A DNA stretch of 64,000 nucleotides from Myxocyprinus asiaticus (Eukaryota; Chordata; Actinopteri; Cypriniformes; Catostomidae): the NCBI RefSeq assembly GCF_019703515.2, contig NC_059387.1, forward strand, positions 35,845,877 to 35,909,876, in the 5' to 3' direction. The notes beneath the pieces are model-generated. The model made no database searches and was not told the DNA's origin. It worked only from the letters and a program-made list of their open reading frames with translations. The translations under genes and the position numbers were made by a program. Shown here one piece after another: positions 38,401-45,624 of this stretch (positions are counted from its first letter, which is position 1; each line of letters begins with the position of its first letter).

Positions 38401-39010
38401 TATATCAAAGAAATAGAACAGTATTTAAAATGTGAAAATTATTCTTAAAATATTATTATTCTTTAAAATCATCTATTTTAAAAACATGATTTAATTGTGT
38501 GTATTTAGGATACATAAAATGTTAGCTATAATTAATTAGCTATTAATTAGCTATTAATTAACTATTAATTAGCTATTAATTAGCCTTAGCACAACAAAGG
38601 CATTTTATTTAAAAGACATTAAATAAGTCATTTCCATCAGCTTAATTTCCAGCACAGAATTCTATTAAACACAATACAGAATTTGAGATGTGCTGGAAAT
38701 GAATTTTCATGACTTGAGTGACATAAATCTCTTGTGATGCATGAACACTGTTGGACATCGTTAGAAGACAACTAGTGAGAGTGTGAACACATTTTTTTAA
38801 CCAGACTTTACTTTCTAGAAGTCCACAGTTATAAAAGTGCCTGAAGTTGAAGAAACAGACACTTAGATTTGTGCACATTTCTTGTCTGTCAATGAAATCT
38901 GTTTGCAGACTGTATTAATTCTGACACCTGCTGGTTTCTGTGTTTGTCCCTTTCAGGATCAGTATAAGTTCTGTTATGAAGTGGCACTGGAATACTTGAA
39001 TTCTGGGTAA
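5596..39010 (+). CDS. ptprk: Receptor-type tyrosine-protein phosphatase kappa-like, 3' part (14 exons, 547 codons to stop)
   Basis: This gene encodes a type I membrane phosphatase of the R2B (MAM-Ig-FNIII) class that removes phosphate from tyrosines at cell contacts. Only the cytoplasmic part is present. The exons 5596-5683, 7144-7220, 13352-13388, 17787-17884, 25796-25912, 27914-28068, 28156-28291, 30937-31086, 32579-32752, 34418-34549, 35815-35940, 36033-36196, 37484-37619 and 38957-39010 total 1644 nt and join in one frame. Residues about 1-240 form D1, with the WPD loop Asp at about 158 and catalytic Cys at about 190 in [10 protein letters not shown]. Residues about 287-540 form D2, with WPM instead of WPD and HCLNGGGRSG, so D2 should be inactive, as is known for this class. 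The C-terminus [12 protein letters not shown] and the stretch [15 protein letters not shown] match my recollection of PTPRK rather than PTPRM, PTPRT or PTPRU. The class is secure; the kappa assignment is from memory and less so. Earlier exons must lie left of the window. Confidence 0.88.
6240..6960 (+). repeat. Degenerate GGTTGGTAGGT / GATTGGTAGGT minisatellite
   Basis: About 720 nt are built from TTGGTAGG, TTGGTAGATT and GTGGGTAGGTAACTTGG variants. Longer blocks recur at higher order, for example GGTAGGTAACTTGGTTGGTA. The + strand is rich in G runs and almost free of C. Confidence 0.85.
7000..7040 (+). mobile_element. V-SINE tail remnant
   Basis: The segment TTGGTAAGTTGCTTTGGATA followed by CAAGCCAAATGTAAATG matches the conserved 3' tail of the SINE at 60815-61005. 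Only the tail remains. Confidence 0.5.
7144..7220 (+). CDS. ptprk: ptprk exon: D1, phosphotyrosine recognition region (77 nt)
   Basis: It encodes (Y)[14 protein letters not shown] and [11 protein letters not shown], the DYINANY substrate-recognition motif of classical tyrosine phosphatases. The acceptor is TTTCAG and the donor GTAAGT. It begins in phase 2 relative to the split Tyr and ends at a codon boundary. Confidence 0.92.
8314..8350 (+). mobile_element. Palindromic MITE, solo left end
   Basis: AAAGGGATAGTTCACCCA is the terminal motif of the palindromic MITE; only this end is recognisable. Confidence 0.45.
8598..8702 (+). repeat. Three tandem 35-bp units with internal dyad
   Basis: Units begin at about 8598, 8634 and 8669 with TATCCTTAAYAAGGG and continue to CCCTTAYGCA. 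Each unit has AAGGG and CCCTT about 7 nt apart, so each could form a short hairpin. Confidence 0.8.
9818..11530 (-). pseudogene. Decayed two-exon gene for a Cys-rich protein of unknown function
   Basis: A start codon at 11530-11528 opens [20 protein letters not shown] and leads to CEHCKK, suggesting a zinc-binding module. An intron then seems to end near 11150, and exon 2 resumes with [20 protein letters not shown] (start 11117), an acidic Ser/Glu-rich stretch, and further on [10 protein letters not shown] and [12 protein letters not shown]. The copy is broken: TAA at 11413-11411, TAA at 10823-10821, a one-base deletion near 10760, a larger loss near 10240 and more shifts near 10180. I recall similar unnamed proteins in other fishes and invertebrates but know no function. 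The exon border is inferred from frame and from TTTGTAG. Confidence 0.6.
11585..11622 (-). promoter_or_regulatory. Possible TATA box of the TIR-element gene
   Basis: On the minus strand TATAAATAG lies at 11622-11614, between the right inverted arm and the ATG at 11530. A start about 30 nt downstream would give a 5' UTR of roughly 55 nt. Position fits, function untested. Confidence 0.35.
12550..12935. repeat. Interspersed repeat, related to 47219-47600
   Basis: Shared segments include AAAAGCTGAAATTCTTG and AGGCACATTTTGTTCAGGTC followed by GGTRTAAC and CATGATATTTG. Order and spacing are alike in both copies. Family unknown to me. Confidence 0.55.
13352..13388 (+). CDS. ptprk: ptprk micro-exon: D1 (37 nt)
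   Basis: A very short exon encoding [12 protein letters not shown] plus the first base of Gly. The acceptor is TTTCTAG and the donor GTAAGA. The YIATQG motif is a hallmark of the family. It lies 6.1 kb from the preceding exon and would be missed by ORF searches. Confidence 0.9.
14825..14900. promoter_or_regulatory. Inverted repeat with RFX/X-box-like half sites
   Basis: CGGTAACGGCGGCC near 14828 is matched in inverse by GGCCGTTACCG near 14883. The right arm continues as GTTACC-GT-GGTAAT (14887-14900), close to the RFX site GTTRCC-N-GGYAAC. It lies in a unique GC-rich part of the intron. Confidence 0.3.
15160..15808 (+). repeat. Tandem duplication, two units of about 320 bp
   Basis: Units start at about 15160 and 15480 and share AATTGGAGTTTGAATTAACA, CCATAAGATCATTCCATCAA and CACTATTCCAGAACAGTCTG. 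They differ by scattered substitutions and small indels, so the duplication is not recent. The second unit ends with a 25-bp perfect palindrome at 15783-15807 (arms TATGTTGGTTTG). Confidence 0.85.
16510..16640. promoter_or_regulatory. Candidate intronic enhancer with octamer and homeodomain sites
   Basis: A perfect octamer ATTTGCAT (16528-16535) is followed by the 12-bp palindrome AGCTAATTAGCT (16537-16548), then GCTAATTAGAATTAATTAAA. The surroundings are free of recognisable repeats. This is motif reading only. Confidence 0.35.
17787..17884 (+). CDS. ptprk: ptprk exon: D1, DFWRMIW region (98 nt)
   Basis: It encodes [20 protein letters not shown] and [12 protein letters not shown]. The TIYDFWRM and IVMVTNLVE motifs are conserved in the D1 fold. 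The acceptor is TTCTCAG and the donor GTGAGT. The first two bases complete the Gly codon begun in the micro-exon. Confidence 0.92.
19201..19832 (+). repeat. TG-rich minisatellite with CTCAGTG spacers
   Basis: About 630 nt of (TG)n are interrupted by CTCAGTGTG, CTCAGTGAG and CACTGAG at irregular spacing. Long open frames of Cys/Val across it are composition artefacts. Confidence 0.9.
19930..20172 (+). repeat. GGGTTAGG-containing interspersed repeat, copy 1
   Basis: The unit has AAAATGTAAAAATGCAGAAAG, split here from TTTTTTTGTGAGGGTTAGG, then telomere-like GGGTAGGGTTAGGG and GTACAGTATAAAAATCATTA. The GAGGGTTAGG part is present twice, separated by a short TG run. Other copies are at 45280-45480, 55857-56005 and 56818-56945. 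Confidence 0.75.
20173..20352 (+). repeat. (TG)n microsatellite
   Basis: TG dinucleotides with a GAGTGTGTTTGTAAATG block repeated twice in the middle. Confidence 0.9.
20548..21071. mobile_element. MITE with TCTCGTTTGGAAGGCTGC ends
   Basis: The left end reads TCTCGTTTGGAAGGCTGC and the right end is its inverse GCAGCCTTCCAAACGAGA, an 18-bp perfect terminal repeat. No coding frame. Target duplication not resolved. Confidence 0.7.
21300..21610. repeat. (TA)n microsatellites
   Basis: TA runs at about 21308-21390 (with TATG units) and 21558-21609, followed by ATT units. Confidence 0.9.
21690..22282. mobile_element. Nested repeat ending GGAATATTCCTTTAA, copy 1
   Basis: Internal complementary segments CACTTACAATGGAAGTCAAT and ATTGACTTCCATTGTAAGTG show a palindromic design. 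The right end reads GAACCTGGAATATTCCTTTAAT. A fragment of the same family is at 57674-57760. Confidence 0.6.
23290..23640. other. Unique, possibly conserved noncoding block
   Basis: Mixed-composition sequence with no recognised repeat, containing ATTAATGCA, GATAATTAGG and CCAATTAGAG. I cannot test conservation here. Confidence 0.2.
24224..24665 (+). mobile_element. tRNA-headed SINE, copy 2 (full length)
   Basis: It starts GGGGGCCTGGGTAGTTTAGC, has GAGTTCGAATCC as B box about 50 nt later, and a body of about 380 nt ending GGGGATAAAATCC. It is the most complete + strand copy. Confidence 0.8.
24675..25035 (+). repeat. Tandem duplication of SINE tail plus flank, period 324 bp
   Basis: The flank CATGACCTCATGAAGTGCTA and on to GTAGGAAGGAC occurs at 24675 and again at 24999, each followed by GTGCTGAGTGACTCCAG of a 5'-truncated SINE. 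Confidence 0.8.
24713..24988 (+). mobile_element. tRNA-headed SINE, copy 3 (truncated, internally deleted)
   Basis: It lacks the tRNA head and jumps from CAAGCAACCAAATTGG-type sequence directly to AGAATAGCGTGAAGCC, losing about 140 nt. An A-run ends it. Confidence 0.75.
25036..25395 (+). mobile_element. tRNA-headed SINE, copy 4 (truncated)
   Basis: Head missing; body complete but diverged (GTGATTGGTGGTTCTCGC, GTCATGCACAACGAGTCACG), a different subtype from copies 2 and 3. Confidence 0.75.
25796..25912 (+). CDS. ptprk: ptprk exon: D1, KCCKYWPDD region (117 nt)
   Basis: It encodes 39 residues beginning [20 protein letters not shown] and ending VIRTFAVEK. The KYWP motif is family-typical. It is phase 0 at both ends, with acceptor TTTACAG and donor GTATCA. 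A 7.9-kb repeat-rich intron precedes it. Confidence 0.92.
25913..27913 (+). other. ptprk intron (2.0 kb) with GC-rich repeat unit
   Basis: The middle is occupied by the direct-repeat-bounded unit at 26251-27207. The flanks are AT-rich. GGTAACACTTTATAATAACT at 27236 is the end of a common MITE type. Confidence 0.6.
26251..27207. mobile_element. GC-rich unit bounded by 200-bp direct repeats
   Basis: The repeats 26251-26448 and 27007-27207 both run from AGGCGGGAACTGGCTGAACA to CGTCACACC. The 560-nt interior is GC-rich with imperfect TCCTCCGACCCCTGGCAGCG-type units. A purine tract (GGGGAGGAGGAGG) precedes the second repeat, as in LTR elements, but TG..CA ends, primer site and target duplication were not found. 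Confidence 0.5.
27914..28068 (+). CDS. ptprk: ptprk exon: D1 WPD loop and catalytic Cys (155 nt)
   Basis: It encodes [20 protein letters not shown] and ends with GPMVIHC plus AG. The general-acid Asp of the WPD loop and the nucleophilic Cys are both here. The donor falls two bases after the Cys codon, so the P-loop is split between exons. The acceptor follows a TTTG/TCTG repeat and reads TTTGTCAG. Confidence 0.93.
28156..28291 (+). CDS. ptprk: ptprk exon: D1 P-loop and Q-loop (136 nt)
   Basis: It completes the P-loop as (S)[20 protein letters not shown] and ends with [10 protein letters not shown]. The P-loop Arg and the Q-loop Gln are present, so D1 looks catalytically competent. The intron before it is only 87 nt. 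The donor is GTAACC. Confidence 0.93.
28575..29007. mobile_element. hAT-like MITE with ATCGG-rich interior
   Basis: Ends read TAGAAGTCGACCGAAACATC and GGTTGACCTCTA. Interior motifs CGATTAATCGGTTATCGGCC recur in a fragment at 32952-33036. Confidence 0.55.
28995..29510 (+). repeat. Interspersed repeat, inverse copy at 38200-38735
   Basis: Both contain CAGCACATCTCAAATTCTGT followed by ATTGTGTTTAATAGAATTCTG, and a distal AATATTGAAGTCTGGGTCT-type segment, in opposite orientation. Confidence 0.6.
29527..30030 (+). mobile_element. tRNA-headed SINE, copy 5, with rearranged head
   Basis: The main body runs from about 29634. About 75 nt before it a detached head, GGGGGGCCTGGGTA, is fused to ACACGCTCAACAAGCCACGT from the SINE body and then to foreign sequence. 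This suggests recombination between copies. Confidence 0.7.
30937..31086 (+). CDS. ptprk: ptprk exon: end of D1 and D1-D2 linker (150 nt)
   Basis: It encodes [20 protein letters not shown] and then a linker ending [10 protein letters not shown]. Both ends are phase 0, with acceptor ATTTCAG and donor GTGAGT. The intron that follows turns into a UG-rich tract within about 12 nt of the donor. Confidence 0.92.
31093..31965 (+). repeat. TG-rich tract (about 870 nt)
   Basis: (TG)n interrupted by CTGTTTGTCTG, GTAAGTG and GAGTGAG variants. In the pre-mRNA this is a long UG-rich run. Confidence 0.9.
32177..32505. mobile_element. MITE with GGTCCCACTTTATATTA ends, copy 1
   Basis: Left end GGTCCCACTTTATATTAGGT and right end its inverse TAATATAAAGTGGGTCC. 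Interior contains GGTTAGGG-type runs. A truncated second copy is at 36313-36475. Confidence 0.65.
32579..32752 (+). CDS. ptprk: ptprk exon: start of D2 (174 nt)
   Basis: It encodes 58 residues beginning [20 protein letters not shown] and ending [11 protein letters not shown]. The NYINAALMD motif is the D2 counterpart of DYINANY. The acceptor is TTAACAG and the donor GTACGT, phase 0 at both ends. Confidence 0.93.
32753..34417 (+). other. ptprk intron (1.7 kb)
   Basis: It contains a hAT-like MITE fragment (32952-33036) and a palindromic MITE (33343-33860); the rest is unremarkable. Confidence 0.6.
33343..33860. mobile_element. Palindromic MITE, near-complete copy
   Basis: Left end GACAGTTCACCCAAAAATGA, right end GATATTTGGGTGAACTAAACC. 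The halves carry complementary blocks such as AAGTAATCCATAATACTCCA and ACCACTGGAGTCGTG. CCAGTAGGTGGCAA inside (33659-33672) resembles a CTCF site. Confidence 0.7.
34418..34549 (+). CDS. ptprk: ptprk exon: D2, KDFWRLV region (132 nt)
   Basis: It encodes 44 residues including [33 protein letters not shown] and [10 protein letters not shown]. The acceptor is CACTCAG. The donor is GTTAGA, a weak match to consensus, directly followed by a CA-rich tract of about 1.2 kb. Confidence 0.92.
34550..35814 (+). other. ptprk intron almost wholly CA-rich
   Basis: Of 1265 nt, all but the last 65 belong to the CA-rich tract. The only sequence resembling a normal intron is the 65 nt before the acceptor. Confidence 0.85.
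34552..35748 (+). repeat. CA-rich tract (about 1.2 kb)
   Basis: (CA)n with ACAAACACACCACACAC units and ATGCAAACAATCACACCACA blocks. It begins within 8 nt of the exon boundary. Histidine/threonine open frames across it are artefacts. Confidence 0.92.
35815..35940 (+). CDS. ptprk: ptprk exon: D2, CPQYWPENG region (126 nt)
   Basis: It encodes 42 residues beginning [20 protein letters not shown] and ending FRIYNAAR. This segment is among the ones that favour PTPRK over its paralogues. The acceptor is TGTGCAG and the donor GTGTGT, phase 0 at both ends. Confidence 0.92.
36033..36196 (+). CDS. ptprk: ptprk exon: D2 pseudo-WPD loop to HC (164 nt)
   Basis: It encodes [20 protein letters not shown] and ends EGRTVVHC plus CT. 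The loop reads WPM where an active domain has WPD, so the general acid is missing; this is expected for D2. The preceding intron is only 92 nt. Acceptor GGTTCAG, donor GTGAGT. Confidence 0.92.
36197..37483 (+). other. ptprk intron (1.3 kb)
   Basis: A truncated MITE copy at 36313-36475 and AT-rich sequence; CACCTAGTGTTCACTG near 37209 is a weak CTCF-like site on the minus strand. Confidence 0.6.
36313..36475 (+). mobile_element. MITE with GGTCCCACTTTATA end, copy 2 (truncated)
   Basis: It matches copy 1 (32177) from the left end through GTTGAGTTACGGGTATG and then breaks off. Confidence 0.6.
37484..37619 (+). CDS. ptprk: ptprk exon: D2 P-loop-like region (136 nt)
   Basis: It completes HC(L) and encodes [20 protein letters not shown] and ends [10 protein letters not shown]. 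The signature loop retains Cys and Arg but differs from D1 at several positions. The acceptor is GTGCAG after a TG/TTTTG tract, and the donor GTGAGG. Confidence 0.92.
37620..38956 (+). other. ptprk last intron (1.3 kb)
   Basis: The repeat family of 28995 occurs inverted at about 38200-38735; ATTAGCTATTA units repeat at 38530-38585. Confidence 0.6.
38200..38735 (-). repeat. Interspersed repeat, inverse copy of 28995-29510
   Basis: ACAATACAGAATTTGAGATG and GTGCTGGAAATG match the other copy in reverse complement; the distal CAGACCCAGACTTCAATATT segment matches too. Confidence 0.6.
38957..39010 (+). CDS. ptprk: ptprk last coding exon (17 codons plus TAA)
   Basis: It encodes [17 protein letters not shown] and a TAA stop at 39008-39010. 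The acceptor is CCTTTCAG. This C-terminus is the best single argument for the kappa paralogue. Confidence 0.9.
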   Translation, partial: DQYKFCYEVALEYLNSG

Positions 39011-39575
39011 ATTGTGTGGAAGCTGCTCCCCCTGATTATTAACCGCTGACCTCCCCCAAATCCCTGGACACTAAAACACCTGAATGTTTGAAACTGGAGC
39101 GGAGAGTTCTGGAGGAGAGCTGCTGAAACCACCATATCCGAGATGCTCGATTCTGTTTTTCCGGAGTGGACGAGACTCTTGCACTGCCCAGATAAACTCT
39201 GTGTTTCCCGCACTCATCTCTTTGCCTCTGTGTGCTCATATCAACAAGACTTCAGTATTCGTCTGTCACAAGTTTTCAGCGCAGTCATCTTTTCATCCGC
39301 TTGTGTCTTTTTTTCTCAAACGTCATTTTTTGCCCTTTTAATCCTCATCGTATGATCACGTCACATCTGTGTGGAATGCGCCGTCACGTGGATGTGTTTA
39401 TTTTATATCATCGCTTTTAAATGTTTGTTTTTTGTACTTCTATTAATTCTTGGCATGTACAGTGAAATCATACGTGGCAGTAAGAGCGCAGATATTAACG
39501 TGTTTTGTCGTCATCTCTGTGGTCGCTACAAGATTGAAAAACTGCTGAAATAAATTACCCACATGCTGAAATGTC
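39011..39575 (+). other. ptprk: ptprk 3' untranslated region, short form
   Basis: The sequence after the stop is not coding in any frame that resembles a protein family. It runs to a canonical AATAAA. A longer form reaching the second AATAAA at 40814-40819 is possible, but that path includes a SINE at 40130-40543. The 3' end is inferred. Confidence 0.5.
39549..39554 (+). terminator. Candidate poly(A) signal AATAAA of ptprk
   Basis: The canonical hexamer lies about 540 nt after the stop codon and is the first one there. Cleavage would be expected some 15-25 nt further on. Confidence 0.5.
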
Positions 39576-40129
39576 CTGTCAGAGACCCAAAGCTTGTACC
39601 TGTGATCTTTTTGTTTATATTGTAAATAGCTGAAGTTCACCAGATAATTTATTCATTGGACTTTTTTTTTTTTTTTTTGTGAATCACACTGAGTGACAAT
39701 CATGTGTTAATTTGGTCATTATTATCATAAGGACTCGGCAAATAATGGTGACCAGATTGTATTGTTAACTTTTTATTTATCTGGTATGAAAAAGAAAATG
39801 AAACTTAAAACGTATAAATACATATCTATATCTGCCAATGTGTCGTTCATGTGTCTTTTGTGCTCTTCAGAATGTGTCAGTTATTTAAAGGGAACATCAT
39901 TTATTTCGATATTTAAAAGAAAGTTTGTACAGTTTTATAACTTCAGTGCATCGTTACATAGCTGATTGGATAATATGAGTTCAAACTCGTTGTAAAATGC
40001 TGATAAACACACCTTTCAGAGTATGTACTAAATTTGATGAAAAAGTGTGAGTAACAAAAGCAGGTGTGAGTGCATACATCATCTACAATGTTGGCATTGT
40101 CCTATGACTCATATGTTTTTTTGGTTTTT

Positions 40130-40543
40130 TTATCCCCTTTTCTCCCAATTGGAATGCCCAATTCCCACTACTTAGTAGGTCCTCGTGGTGGCGCGGTTAC
40201 TCGCCTCAATCCGGGTGGTGGAGGACGAATCTGAGACCGTCAATCCGCGCATCTTATCACGTGACTCGTTGTGCATGACACCGCGGAGACTCACAGCATG
40301 TGGAGGCTCATGCTACTCTCCACGATCCACACACAACTCACCACACGCCCCATTGAGAGCGAGAACCACTAATCATGACCACGAGGAGGTTACCTCATGT
40401 GACTCTACCCTCCCTAGCAACCGGGCCAATTTGGTTGCTTAGGAGACCTGGCTGTTGTCACTCAGCACACCCTGGATTTGAACTCACGACTTCAGGGGTG
40501 GTAGTCAGCATCAATACTCGCTGAGATACCCAGGCCCCCTTGA
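40130..40543 (-). mobile_element. tRNA-headed SINE, copy 6
   Basis: On the minus strand it runs from GGGGGCCTGGGTATCTCAGC to GGGGATAAAAAAACC, complete apart from a small gap in the CGAATCTGAGACC region. Confidence 0.8.
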
Positions 40544-41287
40544 CTCGTATGTGTTGACGTTTAAGACACTAGTAAAAAAAAAAAGCAAATTATTTTACCA
40601 AATGTTGAAAACAGGTCGAATTTATCCACAAAAAACACCTTCTCTGGCATTATGGGATTAAGTATCCACTGCTTGCATGCTTTAGTATTTCAGAAGATGC
40701 AGTATAAGATGATTATTGATTGATTGTTCCACCTTATCATGACAAAACTGAGTTTTCTGGTATCCTACTAATTTGATATAATGCATGTGTGTGCGCTGTA
40801 GCATGAATTACAGAATAAAGGGAATACGGGTTAAAACCATTTCACGACATTGAATTTCGTCACATTGGCTGTGCTGCCTCATCTTTTTTTTGTGGCTTTA
40901 GCTCATTTGTTTATTTGTATTTTTTACAGAAAGACATTTAGAAACAAGACCAGAAATTTCTGCTTTGATTTCATTTGAACATAAGACAGAAAGAGCCTTT
41001 AAGTCCACATTGCACATGATCTCTGTGCAGAAAGAATTCATTCAATGTGTTCAGAATAGCATACTACCATACTAGTATTCTTACTGTTTCTGCAGTATGT
41101 AGTAAATATGTTGTGCAAGGTATGCATACTGGATGACCTACTACATATAAGTATACAACAGAGCTATGTGTGAAATGCTGAATCCCACAATGCAATGTGC
41201 TCAACCTCCAGAGGTAATATTAACGATGATTCATAACCATTAATTTCTTGTTCTTGTCTTATTATTTGATTGGCCTACCAATAGTTG

Positions 41288-41568
41288 AAGGGATAGTTCA
41301 CCCATAAATTAAAGTTCTGGCATCATTTACTCACCCTGTATGACTCTCTTTCCTTTGCAGAACACAAAAGGAGATGTTAGGCAGTATGTTGGTTCTCAGT
41401 CACCATTCATCTTCATTGTAAAATGCAACCAAAGTGAATGGTGACTGAGAATTAACATACTGCCATCTCCTTTTGTTTTCCATGGAAGAAAGTTCTAGAA
41501 GTTTAGGAAAAAAGATGAAGGTGAGTATATGATGACAGAATTTTGGGGTAAACTGTCTCTTTATTGGG
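41288..41568. mobile_element. Palindromic MITE, short copy
   Basis: Left GGGATAGTTCACCCATAAAT, right GAATTTTGGGGTAAACTGTC. Central arms TTCTCAGTCACCATTC and GAATGGTGACTGAGAA are perfect complements. Confidence 0.75.
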
Positions 41569-41719
41569 AGTGTCAGGTTACTCTCTAATGTCTTGTAGAC
41601 AGCTCTCTCATCACAGGCCAGCTTGCACTTCCAGCTGGTTTCCAGGAGATCGCAGCAAAGCTTGTACGGGTGACGAAAATGTAAAAAATAGTGGATCTGT
41701 AAATTGGATTTCTTTACAG

Positions 41720-42693
41720 CAGTGATTCTAGACTGGTGGGTCTCAGGTCAATTCTGATAGGGTTGCAGACAGCAGAAAAACAATGTTAAATGCAAATAAT
41801 TGAATACTACTAACTATGTAATTGCAAAATAAATAAACTTAATGTGTTTTGGCCAATGTAAAATATGTGTTCTGAAACAAAACCAGTCATGAAGCACTTT
41901 TACAGAACATATAGTCTAATGCAGGCATCTTTTGTAAGATTAATGACTTCATCCTGAATTAACTGTAGAAGTGCACATAGATGAATTGAACATTCCTTTA
42001 AAATCAAACTTTGAAAGGTATTAATATTACTGAATAGGCTGAACAATATGCTAAATTAGTTATATAGGCTGAATAGGAAAGTTGACAATTATATAAATGT
42101 ATAAACATCAACAGAAGTGTCAATCTAAAAAATAAAGGTTATTTACACTAGCTTATCTCATCAAGAATCTTTATTTTATTTATTTATTTATTTATTTATT
42201 TATTTTTTGCTGTATTGGTTCTTAAGTTGACTATATGGTTCTTTGGATATTAAAAGGGTTTCTGATGCAATATTATAGGTGAAAAAATAAAATAAACAGT
42301 AAATAGATAGTTTCAGAATAACTAGATTATAAATGTTTCTTTGTGGAACTTTGAAAAAGTTATTCTGTGGTGTCAAACTGTAGATCCATATTTGGTTGCA
42401 GTTGAACTCCCTGTGTTTTTTGAGGTTGTGTAAATCTTTATTTAATTTTCAAGAATGAGGAAATGTCATGCAACCTCACAGATACATTTGCACCAAAACA
42501 GAGTACTGACTGCGTATTATTAGATGTTTATAAGCCTATTTATTTTGCTGTCCTTCCTAACAAGGCATGGTTATATGGTTAATGGCATTTTATTACTTTC
42601 TTACAGCATTTTTTCCCACCCGTTGTCTGCGACCTTATCATAACAGATCTGCAATCCATTTTTGGATTGCAACCCACCAGTTGAAAACCACTG
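41720..42693. mobile_element. hAT-like MITE with CAGTGATT / AAACCACTG ends
   Basis: Left end CAGTGATTCTAGACTGGTGG; right end the inverse of CAGTGGTTTTCAACTGGTGG. GGGTTGCAGACAGC and GCGACCTTATCATAACAGAT inside are further matched arms. Target duplication decayed. Confidence 0.6.
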
Positions 42694-45119
42694 ATCTAAA
42701 CCTGTGAGTTTAGTGTAAACACATCTTGCCCTCAAACTGACCGTGTTTAAAGCATGTTAAAAGCTGCTATGGGAGAAATCATTGTTGAGTAAAAGAGGAT
42801 GTCGATATTTCTAGGGATCTGTGCCGATACTTCTTGTGGACTGCCTCTTACAGAGATGTGCCTCAGCATTGTTTTAGTTATTGGCCAGTACTGACGGGGC
42901 AAGTGGGCAGATGGAGACAGGGATAGGGCATTTGAAAGATCAGCTGCATGAGGGCTGGTTTGAGAATCCACATGTGCTGATTCACAGGATGGCAGACAGA
43001 GTCAATTAAATAAGAGATTCAATGGAACAGCAAGATTTAGAGGCTTAATCTATAAGCATTTGGCTCAAACTAATCTGTTAATGGGTTTGAGCATTACATG
43101 TCCAATGCCTTCAGAGTTAAGTAACTAATGATACCATCTCCCACTGACAACTTATTCATGTAATTAGACCGAAGAGCACTTAGAACAGTTATTTGCCATT
43201 TAACAAGTCATTATTGTGAATGTGAAATTATTTTTAAAGTCAACATAAAACAGAGTTCGCAACCCATTTTATTTCCGTAATCTGGTGTATTTCCAAATGA
43301 AACAGAATATTCAAGACAAAATGTCAGATGAGTTGGGACTGTAGCGACTGAAAACAGATTGGATTGTGAAAAGTGGCAATTCATACCAAAGTGGAGCTAC
43401 AGTAGGTGTTTGGAGAGAAGAGGTCCTTCGTTATTTGGCTGATGAAGGCTTTAGTTGGCAATTAATTTAATGTCTATGTATTCCATTTTAAGAGAGTGAA
43501 GTAGATCCTTTGACCAAGATGATGCAGGCAACAGTCAGTGAGGTGCATCGCAGTTCGAATGGAAGCTTGTGACCGGTCATTTCGGTGAGGTCCATCCCGA
43601 GTCCAACGTTTAGGCAGTGGCACAGGAAGTATCCCATGTCTTACGGTTGCAGTCGACAGCAGATCATCCTCAGTGGAGTCCATCGTAGTAGACTGAAGTA
43701 ATGTCTGGCCGGCACAGACTGCAGTTAGTAGTCATCACTCAGCAACACGTAGGAGCCAAATAGTAAAGGATCTACCTCCTTTTGTGGATTCTGATATTCT
43801 CTGTATTGTTAACAGGCCGGAATTTTGTGATCGTAGTGAAAGTGATGAATGATAGAAGGTCACTTAAGCACTGCAGAGCTAGACCATTCAAAGCTTTGTA
43901 CGTAGTTAACAGAATTTTTTAATTAATATGAAACTTAACAGGTAGCCAATGTAACGATGATAAAATGGGGCTAATATGATCATATTTCTTGGTTCTAGTC
44001 AGCACTCTGGCAGCTGCATTTTGAACCAGTTCAAGTTTATTTATTGATCTTGCAGGACATCCTCTCAGTAATGCATTACAATAATCTAGTCTTGAGGTCA
44101 TGAATGCATGAATTAGTTTTTGGGCATCAGCAACATGTGAGAGCATGTGTCGTAACATAGCAATATTTCTGAGGTGGAAGAATGCTGTTCTACAAACATT
44201 GGAAATGTGATTTTCAAAGGACAGATTGCTTTCAAGATATTCACTGCTAGCATGGATAAAGCACAGTTACACCAGCATAACACCCCGCAACACTAAGACT
44301 AACACTAACACTAATTTCTCTCTTTGAGTGCAAATAGCTGCGTTGTGTTACACCTAGTGCAAATAGTCACTACAGAAACGACATATTATTATAATCACAA
44401 AACTGGGGTTTTCTTGCCCGATTGAATGCTTCTGACCCCAACTTAACTTCAATCTTTTCCTGGCAAGCGTTCATTGTTTTAAAATAGAGGAAATATTTTT
44501 ATATTGAGGTCATTTTATGTTTTGCACTGGACAATAATATGATGACCCAGAATCTTACACAGCATAAATTCTAACCTAAAATCTTGATGTCATAATACTC
44601 AGTCATTTTACTGCATGTATCGTTTTAAAGATAAACATGGTAACATGGCAGTTTGTGGGCAAGCTCAGAATATCAGGGTGTATTGACAACATTAACCCTT
44701 AAACAGGCAATGTGTACCACAAGATACATACTCTTTAGTTTCTTATAGGGGGTATGAGAAAGAGTTTCTCACCCAGTCATGTTCTCATTTGTCATAGTTG
44801 GGTGTGTTTTGAGTGTGTGGGTCACATGACTTGGTTCAAATTTTCTGTGATAAGTAAGCAGGACATGCTGACTTTGTGATAATTAATTATATATTAATCG
44901 TACTTCAGTAAAAAAAAAAACTGCTAATATTAATTGTGAACATTGTCTTAAGATGCGGAAGAAGAAAATGAAGTCATGTGTTGTTCATGCTGTTATTTAA
45001 CACATTTTGAAATGTGTGAATCCCTGAGATACATTGCCAGACTGAGTGAAGAAAACGGGTTAATCCACAACATTGCACATACACATTTATTACACTTACA
45101 CATGTCATACATGCAACCT

Positions 45120-45480
45120 TAAAGATAAACTTTTCTCAGTATTGTTACACACAAACACACTCACACAGACACACTCAAACTCACTCTCACACACTTACAC
45201 ACAACTACACACTCATACACAAACACACACTCACACAGACAAACATACACTCTCTCTCACACACACATACTATGTTTTTATATCATTGTGGGGACTCTCC
45301 ATAGACTTCCATGTATTTTAGGGTTTTTATAGAGATCTAACAATAATTTCTATCCCCTAACCCTAACTCCACCCCTAAACCTAACCCTCACAGAAACCTT
45401 TTTGCATTTTTACATTTTCAAAAAACCATCATTTAGTATGTTTATTTAGTATATTTCTTAATACTTAGGTCACTTTTTCA
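45120..45480. repeat. CA tract plus GGGTTAGG-type repeat, copy 2 (inverted)
   Basis: (CA)n-rich sequence at 45148-45270 is followed by CTATCCCCTAACCCTAACTC and ACCTTTTTGCATTTTTACAT, the inverse of the unit at 19930. Confidence 0.7.
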
Positions 45481-45624
45481 AAACTCTTTACACAGTAAGA
45501 TCTAAAAGCACTAGAAGAGAAATGCAGCTGTGATCAGATGAAAAGAGCAAGTCATTAGTAACTCTGATAAGTGCAGTCTCTGTACTGTGATGGGGCCTAA
45601 ATCCTCACTGAAATTGTTCATATA

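Larger units (their letters stand above)
39576..43779. other. Intergenic, repeats only
   Basis: Downstream of ptprk I see SINE copy 6, a palindromic MITE and a hAT-like MITE. No gene was recognised; the remainder is AT-rich. Confidence 0.55.
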